Below, in pieces: positions 40,502 to 49,394 of a stretch of DNA of 64,000 nucleotides. Within the stretch, counting starts at the first letter, position 1, and the number at the start of each line of letters is the position of its first letter. This DNA comes from Bacteroidota bacterium (GTDB taxonomy: Bacteria > Bacteroidota > Bacteroidia > 2-12-FULL-35-15), in NCBI GenBank assembly GCA_016722565.1, contig JADKIU010000003.1:124001-188000 (forward strand). The letters run 5' to 3'. The notes under the pieces were generated by a model. It saw only the letters and a list, made by a program, of their open reading frames with translations. It had not been told where the DNA came from and ran no database searches. A program made the translations under genes and the position numbers.

Positions 40502-42852
40502 CTAAAAAATTCCTTTTTTCCTTCCTTCCTCCTGCTCTATATTCTTTTCTGTTTTATTGGCGGATTTTCCTTTGCTAAAACGATAACTCAGTTGAACCAT
40601 CACTACGTTTTTAAGAATACTGATATCGTACGTCTTAGTTTCTTGGTAGGATTGAGTTTTCAAATAACCGCCTTGATCAAAGTCACACCCAAAATTTGTT
40701 GGAATAAAATACAAAAGCATCACATTTAATTTCTCTTTAAAGAATGGCTGTTGCACAAAGGCAATCCAATAATCATTGTCTCCTTTATCATATCCTTGCG
40801 CTGTAATATATCTTACAAGATTTTTTTGATACTGTAAACCAGCAACTGTAGAATATTTAGGATTCTGATAAATCAATTGACTTGACATGGTCCAAAAGTT
40901 AAAACTGTTTGATGTGGTTGCATATTTAATGCTATTGCTGAACACATCAACATCTGTCTGCAAAAAAATTGATTTTGAAAAAGGAATCGTCAAACGTGCC
41001 TCTGATCCATATCTTACGTAGTTGCCCGCATTGTTATAACTGTATTCAAATATGTTATCACTGCGCAAAGTTCCAGTTGTGGTTATGTAGTTGTTGGAGA
41101 AATGGTAATACGGTTCAATGGTGAATAATCCTCCAAGGATATCTATCTGCATCGACACTTTATTTGTCACTTCCGGTTTCAGATACGGATTTCCAGTTTG
41201 TATACTTTGTACATCAATAAAGGATGTAAATGGATTTGTTTCTTCAACATCCGGGTAACGATTGTCTGCACGAAATTTTAGTTTAATGCCCAAGTTTTGC
41301 GAAGGAGCGTATTTAATATCGGCATAAGGCTGAGCAATAATATAGTGACGTTTTATTCCGTCCGCATTGGGGGCGCTTGTTTCTGTAGCTGCACCTATTT
41401 TTATTCCTAGCTTTTTAGTTAGCTGCCATGAATAATATGCATATAACTTATGGCGAAAATCGATGTACTTAAAATTATTGGTGATACTGTCGGATGTTAA
41501 TTTGTTATTCTGTTGTTGCCATGCATTGCCATACCCAATTTGCACATTCATTTGTTTCTTGAAGGTATGTGTATACTCTACATAAAATTTACTTGAATTT
41601 TTAGTATCATTCCCCTTCTGGTTGGTCACATTTAGTAAATCATCATTGTAATGATTGGTGGTGGTGGAATTCAAAATTGAATAATTAAAACTGGCATTTA
41701 TTAAATTGTTCTCGTCCAGTTTACCATTGTAAAACAAGTTATTTTTTGAATTCATATTGGACGATGTTTGCAGGGAACTGGAATTGAAATTCAGAAAAGA
41801 AGTTCCTGCGTTGGAATAATCTATAGTATACTCTTGTGAAGTACTGTTGTATTTCAATGGGGCGGCCGACAGATCACTTTCAAAACTAATGGTATGTTTG
41901 GGGTTGATATAATAATCGGCACCCAAGGTGTATGAATTTGTAACCTCCTTTACATGCATATTCCTATCACCCCTCTTTTTATTTTCGATAACCAAACCAC
42001 TTCCGTATTCTTTTTTTGTATTCGCATCAAAATTAAAATTGTTGATACTACTATTATACGTACCGTAGAGATTTACTTTGTTGTAAACATAATTTAAAGA
42101 TACATTGAGTTCGTTCTGCATGGGAACGTATTTTTTTTGATTCGCATCAGCATCCAGCAAGGTTTGATTATTCACTTGAATATCAGTTCCGCGATAATCT
42201 TTTTAAGAATAATATTAATCACTGCCGAATAGCCTTCCAACCCGTAACGTCCACCGGGGTCGCGTATCACTTCAACTTTCTTTAATCTATCGGGCGATAA
42301 ATTTTTAATATATTCTTGATCTTTCTCCATTCCATCTACCAATATAATCACTTTGCTGTTGTTATCTACTTTTATACTGTTGTTGAACCTATCGTAGGTA
42401 ACACCGTTTACTTTTTCTAGCACTTCTTTCGCATTGGCTGCTCCAACTCTCATTTTATCGGTAACTATTTGTACATCTTTATCCAATTGATTTTCGTCAG
42501 AGCGGGATGTCACGGCAACTTCTTTCAATAAGGCAGCATCTTGCTTCAGTTTTATCACACCCAGAAATTTGTTTTCGTTCATCTCGAACGCTTGAGTTGT
42601 ATCCGGTTTGTACCCGATATTACTTACAACAACTTTGTAGGTTCCTGCATCCAGAGGGATGGTAAAAAAGCCTTTGTCGCTGGTTACGCCACCTGTTATT
42701 AAGCTATCTTTTTGATTATATATAATAACATTACAAAACTCCAGGTTATCTTTTGATGTGGCATCTTTTACTTGCCCTGTTAGTTCGAGCTTTTGTTGTG
42801 CTGATAGTGTATTTGTAAGAATAAGTAGTAATAGAAGTAACTTAATTTTCAT
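40502..42852 (-). CDS. TonB-dependent-receptor-like outer-membrane beta-barrel protein (frameshifted)
   Basis: About 783 residues in two frames joined at a T5 run near 42200 (INIILKK in the first, DYRGTDIQVNNQTLL after adding one base). Signal peptide MKIKLLLLLLILTNTLSAQ. Then a CarboxypepD_reg-like domain (LTGQVKDATSKDNLEFCNV ... TYKVVVSNIGYKPD), a plug domain (VNGVTYDRFNNSIKVDNNSK, VEVIRDPGGRYGLEG), and a long outer-membrane beta-barrel with many aromatic-ended strands. This is the outer membrane beta-barrel family typical of Bacteroidota; no TonB box could be identified with confidence. The cargo is unknown. The start at 42852 places Met directly before the hydrophobic signal. Confidence 0.88.
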
Positions 42853-42981
42853 AGATGCATTTTTGAATTTTCGCACGTATGACGTTCAAGTATATCGAAT
42901 AGTTACAAGGGAGTTTAGTTTGAATTTAAGATGAATTTTTTTAGTAGCACCATCCTTTTCCTTCGCAACATTCATTCACCC

Positions 42982-43126
42982 GCCTGCCTGCCGGCAGGCA
43001 GGCTTTCCGATTCAATCTTTGGCAAAAAAGCCAAAGGATTTCCTCTTCAATCGGGGCTAGGGATTATATTTAGTTTTTTTTAAGTAATAAGCTTACTCTT
43101 TAGCCCCGTCCCGATAGCTATCGGGA
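42982..43126. repeat. REP-like palindromic repeat cluster, right of the receptor gene
   Basis: One copy each of the GCCTGCC/GGCAGGC and CCCGATAG/CTATCGGG palindromes, with a GCTAGGGATTAT tail between them. They are the same units as at 40.1-40.4 kb. Confidence 0.85.
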
Positions 43127-43164
43127 GCAGTGAATTACGCACATGTGGGATTCTCTACTCGCGA

Positions 43165-43233
43165 TCCCGATCCCGATAGTCCCGATCCCGATAGTCCCGA
43201 TAGCTATCGGGATCGGGACTATCGGGATCGGGA
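43165..43233. repeat. 69-bp inverted repeat built of CCCGAT units
   Basis: A 30-bp left arm (43165-43194) and a perfectly complementary right arm (43204-43233) enclose a 9-nt loop. The arms consist of repeated CCCGAT and CCCGATAGT words, so the structure looks like an expansion of the 18-bp palindrome family. Confidence 0.92.
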
Positions 43234-43276
43234 CGGGGCAAGGGATTTTATTATTTCTTTTTAAGAAACTTCTATA

Positions 43277-43315
43277 AAACAGCAAAGAGGATGAACTTCA
43301 TCCTCTTTGCTGTTT
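43277..43315. terminator. 19-bp terminator hairpin
   Basis: Bases 43277-43295 pair perfectly with 43297-43315. It lies about 60 nt after the stop of the SBBP gene on the minus strand, with T-rich flanks on both strands. Confidence 0.85.
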
Positions 43316-43373
43316 ATTTTTTGCACAAAATAAATTGAAACATATTTCTTATGTTGATAAATAAGAACCAACT

Positions 43374-45032
43374 CTAGCGAATCACGATTTTTTTTGTGAC
43401 ACTTCCTGCATCAGAAACTATTTTTAAAAAGTAGGTTCCTGTTGCATAATGGGAAACATCCAGCGTGGTTTGCTCACCGTCTACTTTAGCAGTGTAGATA
43501 ACCTCCCCTAGCACATTGCTCAGCTCCACCTTGCTGTTATTTTTATGCGTGAAGGTAACACTTCCTGTTGCCGGATTTGGAAACACGATTATCTGATCAT
43601 TACTGAAAACACCGTCAATACCAACGGTTGACGAAGGACCAAGCTTTGCAATGTATATTTCACGATTGCTGGCATTGAGTGTGGTGCTGCCGAACGCAAG
43701 TGAAAGATCTTCGAAAAATCCAGTATAATAAGTAGCATAAGCTGCATCAACAACAACACCGGCTCCCCATGCTCCGGCTGACGACACCAGATTTTTTGCC
43801 CACATCGCTGTTCCTGTGGTGCTGTATTTGGCTGTAAAAAAATCTCCGATAGGACCGGTAGCGCCCGAACTGAACAAGGTAGTGGTCCCGAAAATGATGG
43901 ACGAGCCCTTGAAATAACCCGTTACATAACAGTCGCCAAGCGCATCCACGGCAATGCCCAGCGGCATATCAAATCCATAGGCTACAGGCTTTTTCACCCA
44001 CTGCAGGGTACCTGCAGCATCGTATTTCGCAACAAGTATGTCAGGATCAGGAGCGCCTGAATTTGTTAATGTTGTTCCGCCAATCACAATGGAGTTGCCT
44101 TTGAAATAACCTGTCATGTATGAATTTCCGGACGCATCAATGGCTATACTCATACCCATGTCTTCCGCGGTGCCGTTTGCGCTCTTCGCCCAAACCGCTG
44201 TTCCGGAAGGGTCATATTTCGCAATAAAAATATCTTTGCCTGCACCTGTAAGTGAAATGGCATCAAACGTTGCAGCGCTGGAAAAGAATCCCGTCACATA
44301 GGAATTTCCGGCAGCATCCACGGCTATGTCGTTACCGATACTTTGCGAACTGCTGGTTGTGGCTTTTGCCCATACAGGGTTTCCGGATGCATCATACTTT
44401 GCAATAAAGAACTGATAACCACCCGTACCCGAAAAAGGATTAGAGAGTGTGCTGCTGCCAATTATTACTGTGCTGCTGTTGAAATAACCGGTGATATAAC
44501 AGTTGGATGCTGCATCCACACCTATGCTATAACCATAGTCTCCTCCTGCACCGCCCACTTTTTTCGCCCAGAGGATGTCACCGGAGGAATTGTATTTTGC
44601 AATAAATGCATCGTTGAATGCAGTTGTACTGATCGTAACTGTATCAAACACCATGGATGTGCTACTGAACTGTCCGGTAATATAAACGTTTCCGCTTGCA
44701 TCCACAGCAATTCCTTTTCCAAGGTCGTCACCGGTTCCGCCTGCACTGCGCACCCATAGCAATGTTCCAGTTGGGTCATATTTGGCAACAAATGCATCCT
44801 TCCCCAAAACGGACGTAATGGTACTTGTTCCAAAACTGATCGTATACGATGTAGGATTTGCTTCGTTATAAAAACCAGTAATATAGGTATTGCCGCTAGC
44901 GTCAATGGCAATGGCTGTTGCTTCTTCATACCACATGTTGCCTGCACTTTTTGCCCATACCCAGGATGGAGCTTGCGCAAGAGCAGTTAATGATGCAGCA
45001 ATAATTAAAATGGTTGTGAAAATGGTTTTCAT
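43374..45032 (-). CDS. T9SS-secreted SBBP-repeat protein
   Basis: The 552-residue protein has a signal peptide (MKTIFTTILIIAASLTALAQ) and about eight SBBP beta-propeller repeats with the pattern GIAVDASGNVYITGQF ... FIAKYNSSGDILWAK. A T9SS type A sorting domain ends it (IIVFPNPATGSVTFTHKNN ... GTYFLKIVSDAGSVTKKIVIR). The G+C content is visibly higher than that of its neighbours, which suggests separate acquisition or repeat-driven composition. It probably forms a surface-exposed propeller; ligand unknown. Confidence 0.92.
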   Translation of the reverse strand: MKTIFTTILIIAASLTALAQAPSWVWAKSAGNMWYEEATAIAIDASGNTYITGFYNEANPTSYTISFGTSTITSVLGKDAFVAKYDPTGTLLWVRSAGGTGDDLGKGIAVDASGNVYITGQFSSTSMVFDTVTISTTAFNDAFIAKYNSSGDILWAKKVGGAGGDYGYSIGVDAASNCYITGYFNSSTVIIGSSTLSNPFSGTGGYQFFIAKYDASGNPVWAKATTSSSQSIGNDIAVDAAGNSYVTGFFSSAATFDAISLTGAGKDIFIAKYDPSGTAVWAKSANGTAEDMGMSIAIDASGNSYMTGYFKGNSIVIGGTTLTNSGAPDPDILVAKYDAAGTLQWVKKPVAYGFDMPLGIAVDALGDCYVTGYFKGSSIIFGTTTLFSSGATGPIGDFFTAKYSTTGTAMWAKNLVSSAGAWGAGVVVDAAYATYYTGFFEDLSLAFGSTTLNASNREIYIAKLGPSSTVGIDGVFSNDQIIVFPNPATGSVTFTHKNNSKVELSNVLGEVIYTAKVDGEQTTLDVSHYATGTYFLKIVSDAGSVTKKIVIR

Positions 45033-45273
45033 GATAAGAGATTTGAGTGAGTATGAAGTATAAGCGAAATTAGATTAATTATTAGGGAAAGCAAAAAGAA
45101 AATGAGTGACGCAGACTATTAACCTTCTAGGACTTAAAATTGGAAATAAGAAATTGAATCTATTTTAGAAGCATTCTCCTTTAAAAAATCTAAACTACCC
45201 TAGCACAAAAAATCATACCTTATCATGAAAATCATATCCAATCTGCGTTCTCATTGCACACAGCTTTCATTCA

Positions 45274-46359
45274 TCATTTATAATTCTTTTCACTTTTCCC
45301 AGTAACCACTTCCTCCGAAACAATTTTCACTGGGACAGGTAAAGATCCTGCTTTCAAAACACTTGCAAAATCTTGTGCTTGTTGTTGTGTGAAATTTCCT
45401 GAAATAACGGCAACTCCTCCTGGAATTTCTGAATTTACAAATGGATAAGAATACACTTGATCATCCACTACAATGGCTATTGATCTTCCAATATTGTCTC
45501 TGGTTAGTTTATGCCAATCCATGGCTGCTACTTTTTGCATGGTCATGGATATTTGCGGCCCCCAATCACTGTCCGAGACTTTCGCATCTTCAATTATGTT
45601 GTCGTACAAGGCTGCTTTACCCGTACGAGTGATTCTTATGGCTACCAGTTGATGAATAATATCTTTTGTTTCTTTTATGGGTTCTAGTGTCCACAAAAAC
45701 TTTACTCCACTTCCAAAAATTTTTTTTGCTGTTGGTGAATTGAAATAGGAATTTATTTTGCTGGTATCTTTTAAGAGTGCCATTCCTACGACAGGACCAT
45801 CCATCAATTCATAATTGCGACCATCGTATCTCACGGCTGGGTTCAACAAGGCAAACAAGGGATTCTGTTTTTGTGCATTCTTCATCTTCTCCTCTTCTAT
45901 TTCTTTCTCCGATTTCTGCGCTGCAAATTGTTTCTCCATAGATACTCCTTCTAAATTTGCTTTTACTTCTTCAACAACTGTATCTTTCAACTCTGGGAAC
46001 AATTCTTCGCTTAATACCGTATTTAGCTTTGCAATTTTTTCATACAGCTCTTTGTTTTCATGCGTTTCCCAGAATTCCAATTTGGCGGTGCTTTGCAATA
46101 GTTTGCGAATGCGTTGCATGTCATGCAACTTACCTGGAATTTCTACAATCAATTGTTCTGGTTTTTCACCCGCACGAACGGTTGGATTATCAATACCAAA
46201 AGACTTCAAACGTTGTGTAATAATAGATTTTATTCTTTCCAGTTGTGTAGGATCTGCATTGTGAGCTTCCAAAACCACACGAACACCACCCGCTTCTTCA
46301 AAGGTTGGTGCTGCACAGGAAAATAAAAAAAGAAGTGAAAGGAGGAGTACATTTTTCAT
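45274..46359 (-). CDS. Stand-alone SecD-like lipoprotein
   Basis: The 361-residue protein has a lipoprotein signal with lipobox LFSC (Cys15). Its body matches the periplasmic P1 region of SecD: VVLEAHNADPTQLERIKSIITQRLKSFGI, LIVEIPGKLHD, KLEFWETHEN, and the base motif NIGRSIAIVVDDQVYSYPFVNSEIPGG ... QAQDFASVLKAGSLPVPVKIVSEE. The five following membrane helices and SecF-type parts of real SecD are absent, and the chain ends shortly after the P1 base. It cannot be a normal translocon motor subunit; it is probably a lipid-anchored paralogue. Next to two TonB-C proteins on the same strand (8 nt gap). Confidence 0.85.
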   Translation of the reverse strand: MKNVLLLSLLFLFSCAAPTFEEAGGVRVVLEAHNADPTQLERIKSIITQRLKSFGIDNPTVRAGEKPEQLIVEIPGKLHDMQRIRKLLQSTAKLEFWETHENKELYEKIAKLNTVLSEELFPELKDTVVEEVKANLEGVSMEKQFAAQKSEKEIEEEKMKNAQKQNPLFALLNPAVRYDGRNYELMDGPVVGMALLKDTSKINSYFNSPTAKKIFGSGVKFLWTLEPIKETKDIIHQLVAIRITRTGKAALYDNIIEDAKVSDSDWGPQISMTMQKVAAMDWHKLTRDNIGRSIAIVVDDQVYSYPFVNSEIPGGVAVISGNFTQQQAQDFASVLKAGSLPVPVKIVSEEVVTGKSEKNYK

Positions 46360-46367
46360 TAAAACAG

Positions 46368-47114
46368 CTATTTAGCTTTAAACTTTATTGGCATATTAAA
46401 TTGCACTCTCACAGGTCTTCCGTGCTGCAAACCTGGTATCCAGTTGGGCATCATTTTTACAACACGCAATGCTTCCTGATCACATTCTGGACAGTTAACA
46501 AAATCTCTTAATAACTTTACGCCACTGATACTACCATCTTTTTCAACTACAAACGTTACATAGCTGGTACCCGAAATTCCTTTATCACGAATCACCTTAG
46601 GGCATACAACATTTTTAGAAATAAACTTTATTCTTTCTGATCCCCCGCCATTATATTCAGGCATTATTTCCGACATATACTTCACATTCATTTCTCTGTT
46701 AAAACTTTGTGATTTAGGCACGTGTATATTTTGATAGGTACCATCAATAAAAATGTCAATTACCAGTGAATCCTTTCTATCTTCATCCCACGTTGTCCAA
46801 ATACCCACCTTTTTATCATTAGTATAATTACCTTCGCTACTTTTCTCCCCAGATTCAAAATAAAAAATTGATTTTCCTTCGTTTATAAGATTGGGATCAA
46901 TGCTACTGCAATAAGCAATCATTTGTGGGGTGTTTGTTTTCATGTACATATCATGCACCAAGTACAGTTCACCCTGCTTAACTGAAGTTCTGTAATATTC
47001 CGCTTCTGCTTTCTCACATTTCTTCCAGTCCTTAGTATAATAAGTTGTATCCGTTTGAGCAATGGAGGTTGCGGTAACAAACAGACTAATTCCTGCAAAG
47101 AGCAATTGTTTCAT
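46368..47114 (-). CDS. TonB C-terminal-domain protein with MORN-like middle
   Basis: The 248-residue protein has a signal peptide (MKQLLFAGISLFVTATSIAQ). A middle part follows with GKSIFYFESGEKSSEGNYTNDKKVGIWTTW, a MORN/toxin-antitoxin-like YwqK pattern. A C-terminal TonB domain ends it (GISGTSYVTFVVEKDGSISGVKLLRDF ... MPNWIPGLQHGRPVRVQFNMPIKF). Unlike energy-transducing TonB it has no inner-membrane anchor, so it is probably a periplasmic or secreted TonB-C protein. It is a paralogue of the next gene. Confidence 0.88.
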   Translation of the reverse strand: MKQLLFAGISLFVTATSIAQTDTTYYTKDWKKCEKAEAEYYRTSVKQGELYLVHDMYMKTNTPQMIAYCSSIDPNLINEGKSIFYFESGEKSSEGNYTNDKKVGIWTTWDEDRKDSLVIDIFIDGTYQNIHVPKSQSFNREMNVKYMSEIMPEYNGGGSERIKFISKNVVCPKVIRDKGISGTSYVTFVVEKDGSISGVKLLRDFVNCPECDQEALRVVKMMPNWIPGLQHGRPVRVQFNMPIKFKAK

Positions 47115-47120
47115 ATTAAA

Positions 47121-47507
47121 TTATTGTTTAGGAGTAAACTTTAGTGGCATATTAAACTGCACCCGTACTTTCTTCCCATCCTGTTCACCCGGAATCCATT
47201 TGGGCATTAACTTGGTTACTCTTATTGCTTCTTCATCACATGGCGGACAACCTGCATTGGGTTTCAATACTTTTACATCTGAAATACTTCCATCTTTTTC
47301 TACTACAAAGGTGATGTAACTCATCCCTCCCATTTTTGCTTTTTTAGCAGCCTTGGGATATTTAATTTTTTTGCTTAAAAATTCCACTCTCTTTTCTTCT
47401 CCTCCTTTAAATTGAGGCATTACTTCTGATATATGAATGGGGTTATCATCTTGCGCCAAGGTGATGTTTGCTAGGAAGAGGGTGATTAGGAGAAGGAGGT
47501 GTTTCAT
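47121..47507 (-). CDS. Short TonB C-terminal-domain protein
   Basis: The 128-residue protein consists of a signal peptide (MKHLLLLITLFLANITLAQ) and a TonB-C domain (AKMGGMSYITFVVEKDGSISDVKVL ... MPKWIPGEQDGKKVRVQFNMPLKF). The ATG at 47507 is chosen over one at 47555 because it directly precedes the signal peptide. The last 90 residues are close to those of the neighbour at 46368, indicating tandem duplication. Confidence 0.88.
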   Translation of the reverse strand: MKHLLLLITLFLANITLAQDDNPIHISEVMPQFKGGEEKRVEFLSKKIKYPKAAKKAKMGGMSYITFVVEKDGSISDVKVLKPNAGCPPCDEEAIRVTKLMPKWIPGEQDGKKVRVQFNMPLKFTPKQ

Positions 47508-47536
47508 TGGGTATTTTATTTGCGTAAAGTTAATCA

Positions 47537-47992
47537 TTATGATAGCAAATCCCACTTTTCTAAAAATTCTCCATTTTTGTCATCAAACTTTCTCATAGAA
47601 CTATCATTGTGAGCTTGGCCTTTTTTACCTGGCTTTGCTAACCAATTAGAATGCCCCTCTTTTACATATTCTGCAACTTTTTTGCTAGGTACTATGAAAT
47701 AATGAGGTCTTTCATTTTCACCACGCAAAGCAACAAAAACATAAAAAAAGTTTTCTTTATGGTGAATTTCCGACTTTTCACTCAAAACCCAAACAGCTTT
47801 TCCTGATTGGTTTGATTTTACTTGAATCGCAAATATCTTATCATTTGAGAGCTTTGATGCATGAATATCAATACTATCATTATTTCTTAAAGTAATCGAA
47901 GCCATAAACCCACGTCTGGAGAGTTCCGCTGCTACAAAATATTCTCCAGCAATACCGGTAAGGCCTTTGCTTAATTTTTCATCTAACTTCAA
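47537..47992 (-). CDS. PD-(D/E)XK-like nuclease-fold protein
   Basis: The 151-residue protein starts MKLDEKLSKGLTGIAGEYFVAAELSRRGF. The Glu in GEYFVAAEL, Asp in SIDIHAS and Gln-x-Lys in FAIQVKSNQ match the core of the restriction-endonuclease fold in small stand-alone proteins related to DUF4365. Such proteins are common in defence islands and phage-like loci. The substrate is unknown. The metal-binding triad is seen; cleavage is not demonstrated. Confidence 0.75.
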   Translation of the reverse strand: MKLDEKLSKGLTGIAGEYFVAAELSRRGFMASITLRNNDSIDIHASKLSNDKIFAIQVKSNQSGKAVWVLSEKSEIHHKENFFYVFVALRGENERPHYFIVPSKKVAEYVKEGHSNWLAKPGKKGQAHNDSSMRKFDDKNGEFLEKWDLLS

Positions 47993-48012
47993 TTTGCTAT
48001 AGCTTTAGTTTA

Positions 48013-49203
48013 TTATGTAAGTTTTTCAATATCATTTTTATAATGAAAATCAATTCCAATGGCTTTACACGATTTATTGAGTGTTTCAACATCGACTATA
48101 TTTGACATTAGATCTGATAGTTTTAGCAAATACAAATCAATAGGATTATCTGGTAGGCCACCAACTCCAAAAACCACATACACATCTATATTTTGATCAA
48201 CTTCAAACTGCTTGTAACGTTTGAATTGACTGGCACCAATATCTAATGCATTATTAAAACGATAACTTCTAAACTTGCATTCAACAGCTATCTTCTTTTC
48301 TATCCCATTATGAGTAAAACCAAAAACAATATCAGGCTCGGCATTAGATTCTGCATATCTACCATTTACTCCTTTATCGCCACGCCAAACCAATATTTTA
48401 AAATATGATTTTGGGAACTTTTCAACAATATACTTTTCAAATTCAAATCCTTTTTTTCTATTTATTTCTTCTTCAGTCAAAACACTTAATGGTTCTAATT
48501 TTTCTTTCGCTTGAAGAATATCATCTGCTATAACAATTGGCATAATGACTGGACTTATTACAGGAACCACAACAGTTTTTTTCTGACTCCTCAAATAAAA
48601 AAGAAACACAACTCCTACCAATCCAAAAAAAAGAATAAAGATGAGATATATTGAAAAATTACTTGAATTATTTTCATCCGTCAATTTCGAAGATTTATAA
48701 GGTAAGGAAGACAATACAAGATTGTCTACATCTAGCTTATATTTCAAATTTCTGTCAGTAACCAAATCGCTTTCGCCAACAATTTTGTAATCGCTACCGT
48801 ACTTATATAATAAAAGATAAGACGGATATTCCTTTACCCGTTTAGTTGTTTTAACTTCCTTAATAAATGAAGCCTTTACTACATTATTAGAATAGAGGTC
48901 GTAAGAAATTTCAGAAATAATTTTTTGGCTAAAAACTTCATCTGGCTTAAATAAGCTGGACTTTTTAGAAACACAAGCCTCTTTTTTTAATTGTTGACAA
49001 TAGAAAAGTACATCAGAAGCATACAACTCATTAAACTTTTTTAGATCCCAGTTATTGTGGGCTTCAGACCAGCTCCCTACAATCTTATCTAAATTTGATT
49101 TATCAACGGATGCCGCCACTTCACGTCCTCTTATCGAAAGAGAACAAACCAAAAAGAAAGAAAAAAAGAGTAGTATATTTTTTTTCATTTTATAAATATA
49201 CAA
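48013..49203 (-). CDS. Membrane-anchored PD-(D/E)XK nuclease-like protein
   Basis: The 396-residue protein starts with a signal or anchor helix (MKKNILLFFSFFLVCSLSI), followed by an NTF2-like domain (about 40-175: WSEAHNNWDLKKFNELYASDVLFYC). A second membrane helix (about 185-208: FSIYLIFILFFGLVGVVFLF) and a C-terminal domain with GFEFEKYIVEKF, EPDIVFG and IAVECKFRS complete it. The last three are the E, PD and ExK elements of a restriction-type nuclease fold. Topology suggests a periplasmic sensor and cytosolic nuclease. This arrangement would suit a defence protein that reacts to envelope events; inference. Confidence 0.78.
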   Translation of the reverse strand: MYIYKMKKNILLFFSFFLVCSLSIRGREVAASVDKSNLDKIVGSWSEAHNNWDLKKFNELYASDVLFYCQQLKKEACVSKKSSLFKPDEVFSQKIISEISYDLYSNNVVKASFIKEVKTTKRVKEYPSYLLLYKYGSDYKIVGESDLVTDRNLKYKLDVDNLVLSSLPYKSSKLTDENNSSNFSIYLIFILFFGLVGVVFLFYLRSQKKTVVVPVISPVIMPIVIADDILQAKEKLEPLSVLTEEEINRKKGFEFEKYIVEKFPKSYFKILVWRGDKGVNGRYAESNAEPDIVFGFTHNGIEKKIAVECKFRSYRFNNALDIGASQFKRYKQFEVDQNIDVYVVFGVGGLPDNPIDLYLLKLSDLMSNIVDVETLNKSCKAIGIDFHYKNDIEKLT

Positions 49204-49394
49204 TTATTACTTGATTTTAAATTAATCAAAAAGATCAGTAAGGGTTTAAGATAAACCCTTAATAATTTATAAAACACAAAGTAATATTTGCTACAAAACT
49301 TAGCAATTTCATTTTTGTTAATAATTATTTGAAGAATTAATTGCTTTAATTAAATCTGTCCGTAAATTTGTCCGTATCCTTAAAGACCCACCTT

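Larger units (their letters stand above)
42877..43373. other. Intergenic region with palindromes and a giant inverted repeat
   Basis: About 500 bases without a gene. It contains a third GCCTGCC palindrome (42982-43003), a third CCCGATAG palindrome (43109-43126), the 69-bp inverted repeat at 43165-43233 and a terminator at 43277-43315. Confidence 0.75.

Noticed and set aside
43165..43233. CRISPR array
   Set aside because: The repeats are contiguous palindromic words without unique spacers; no cas genes are near.
44116..44759. Plus-strand ORFs inside the SBBP gene
   Set aside because: Repeat-driven antisense frames of a clear T9SS protein.
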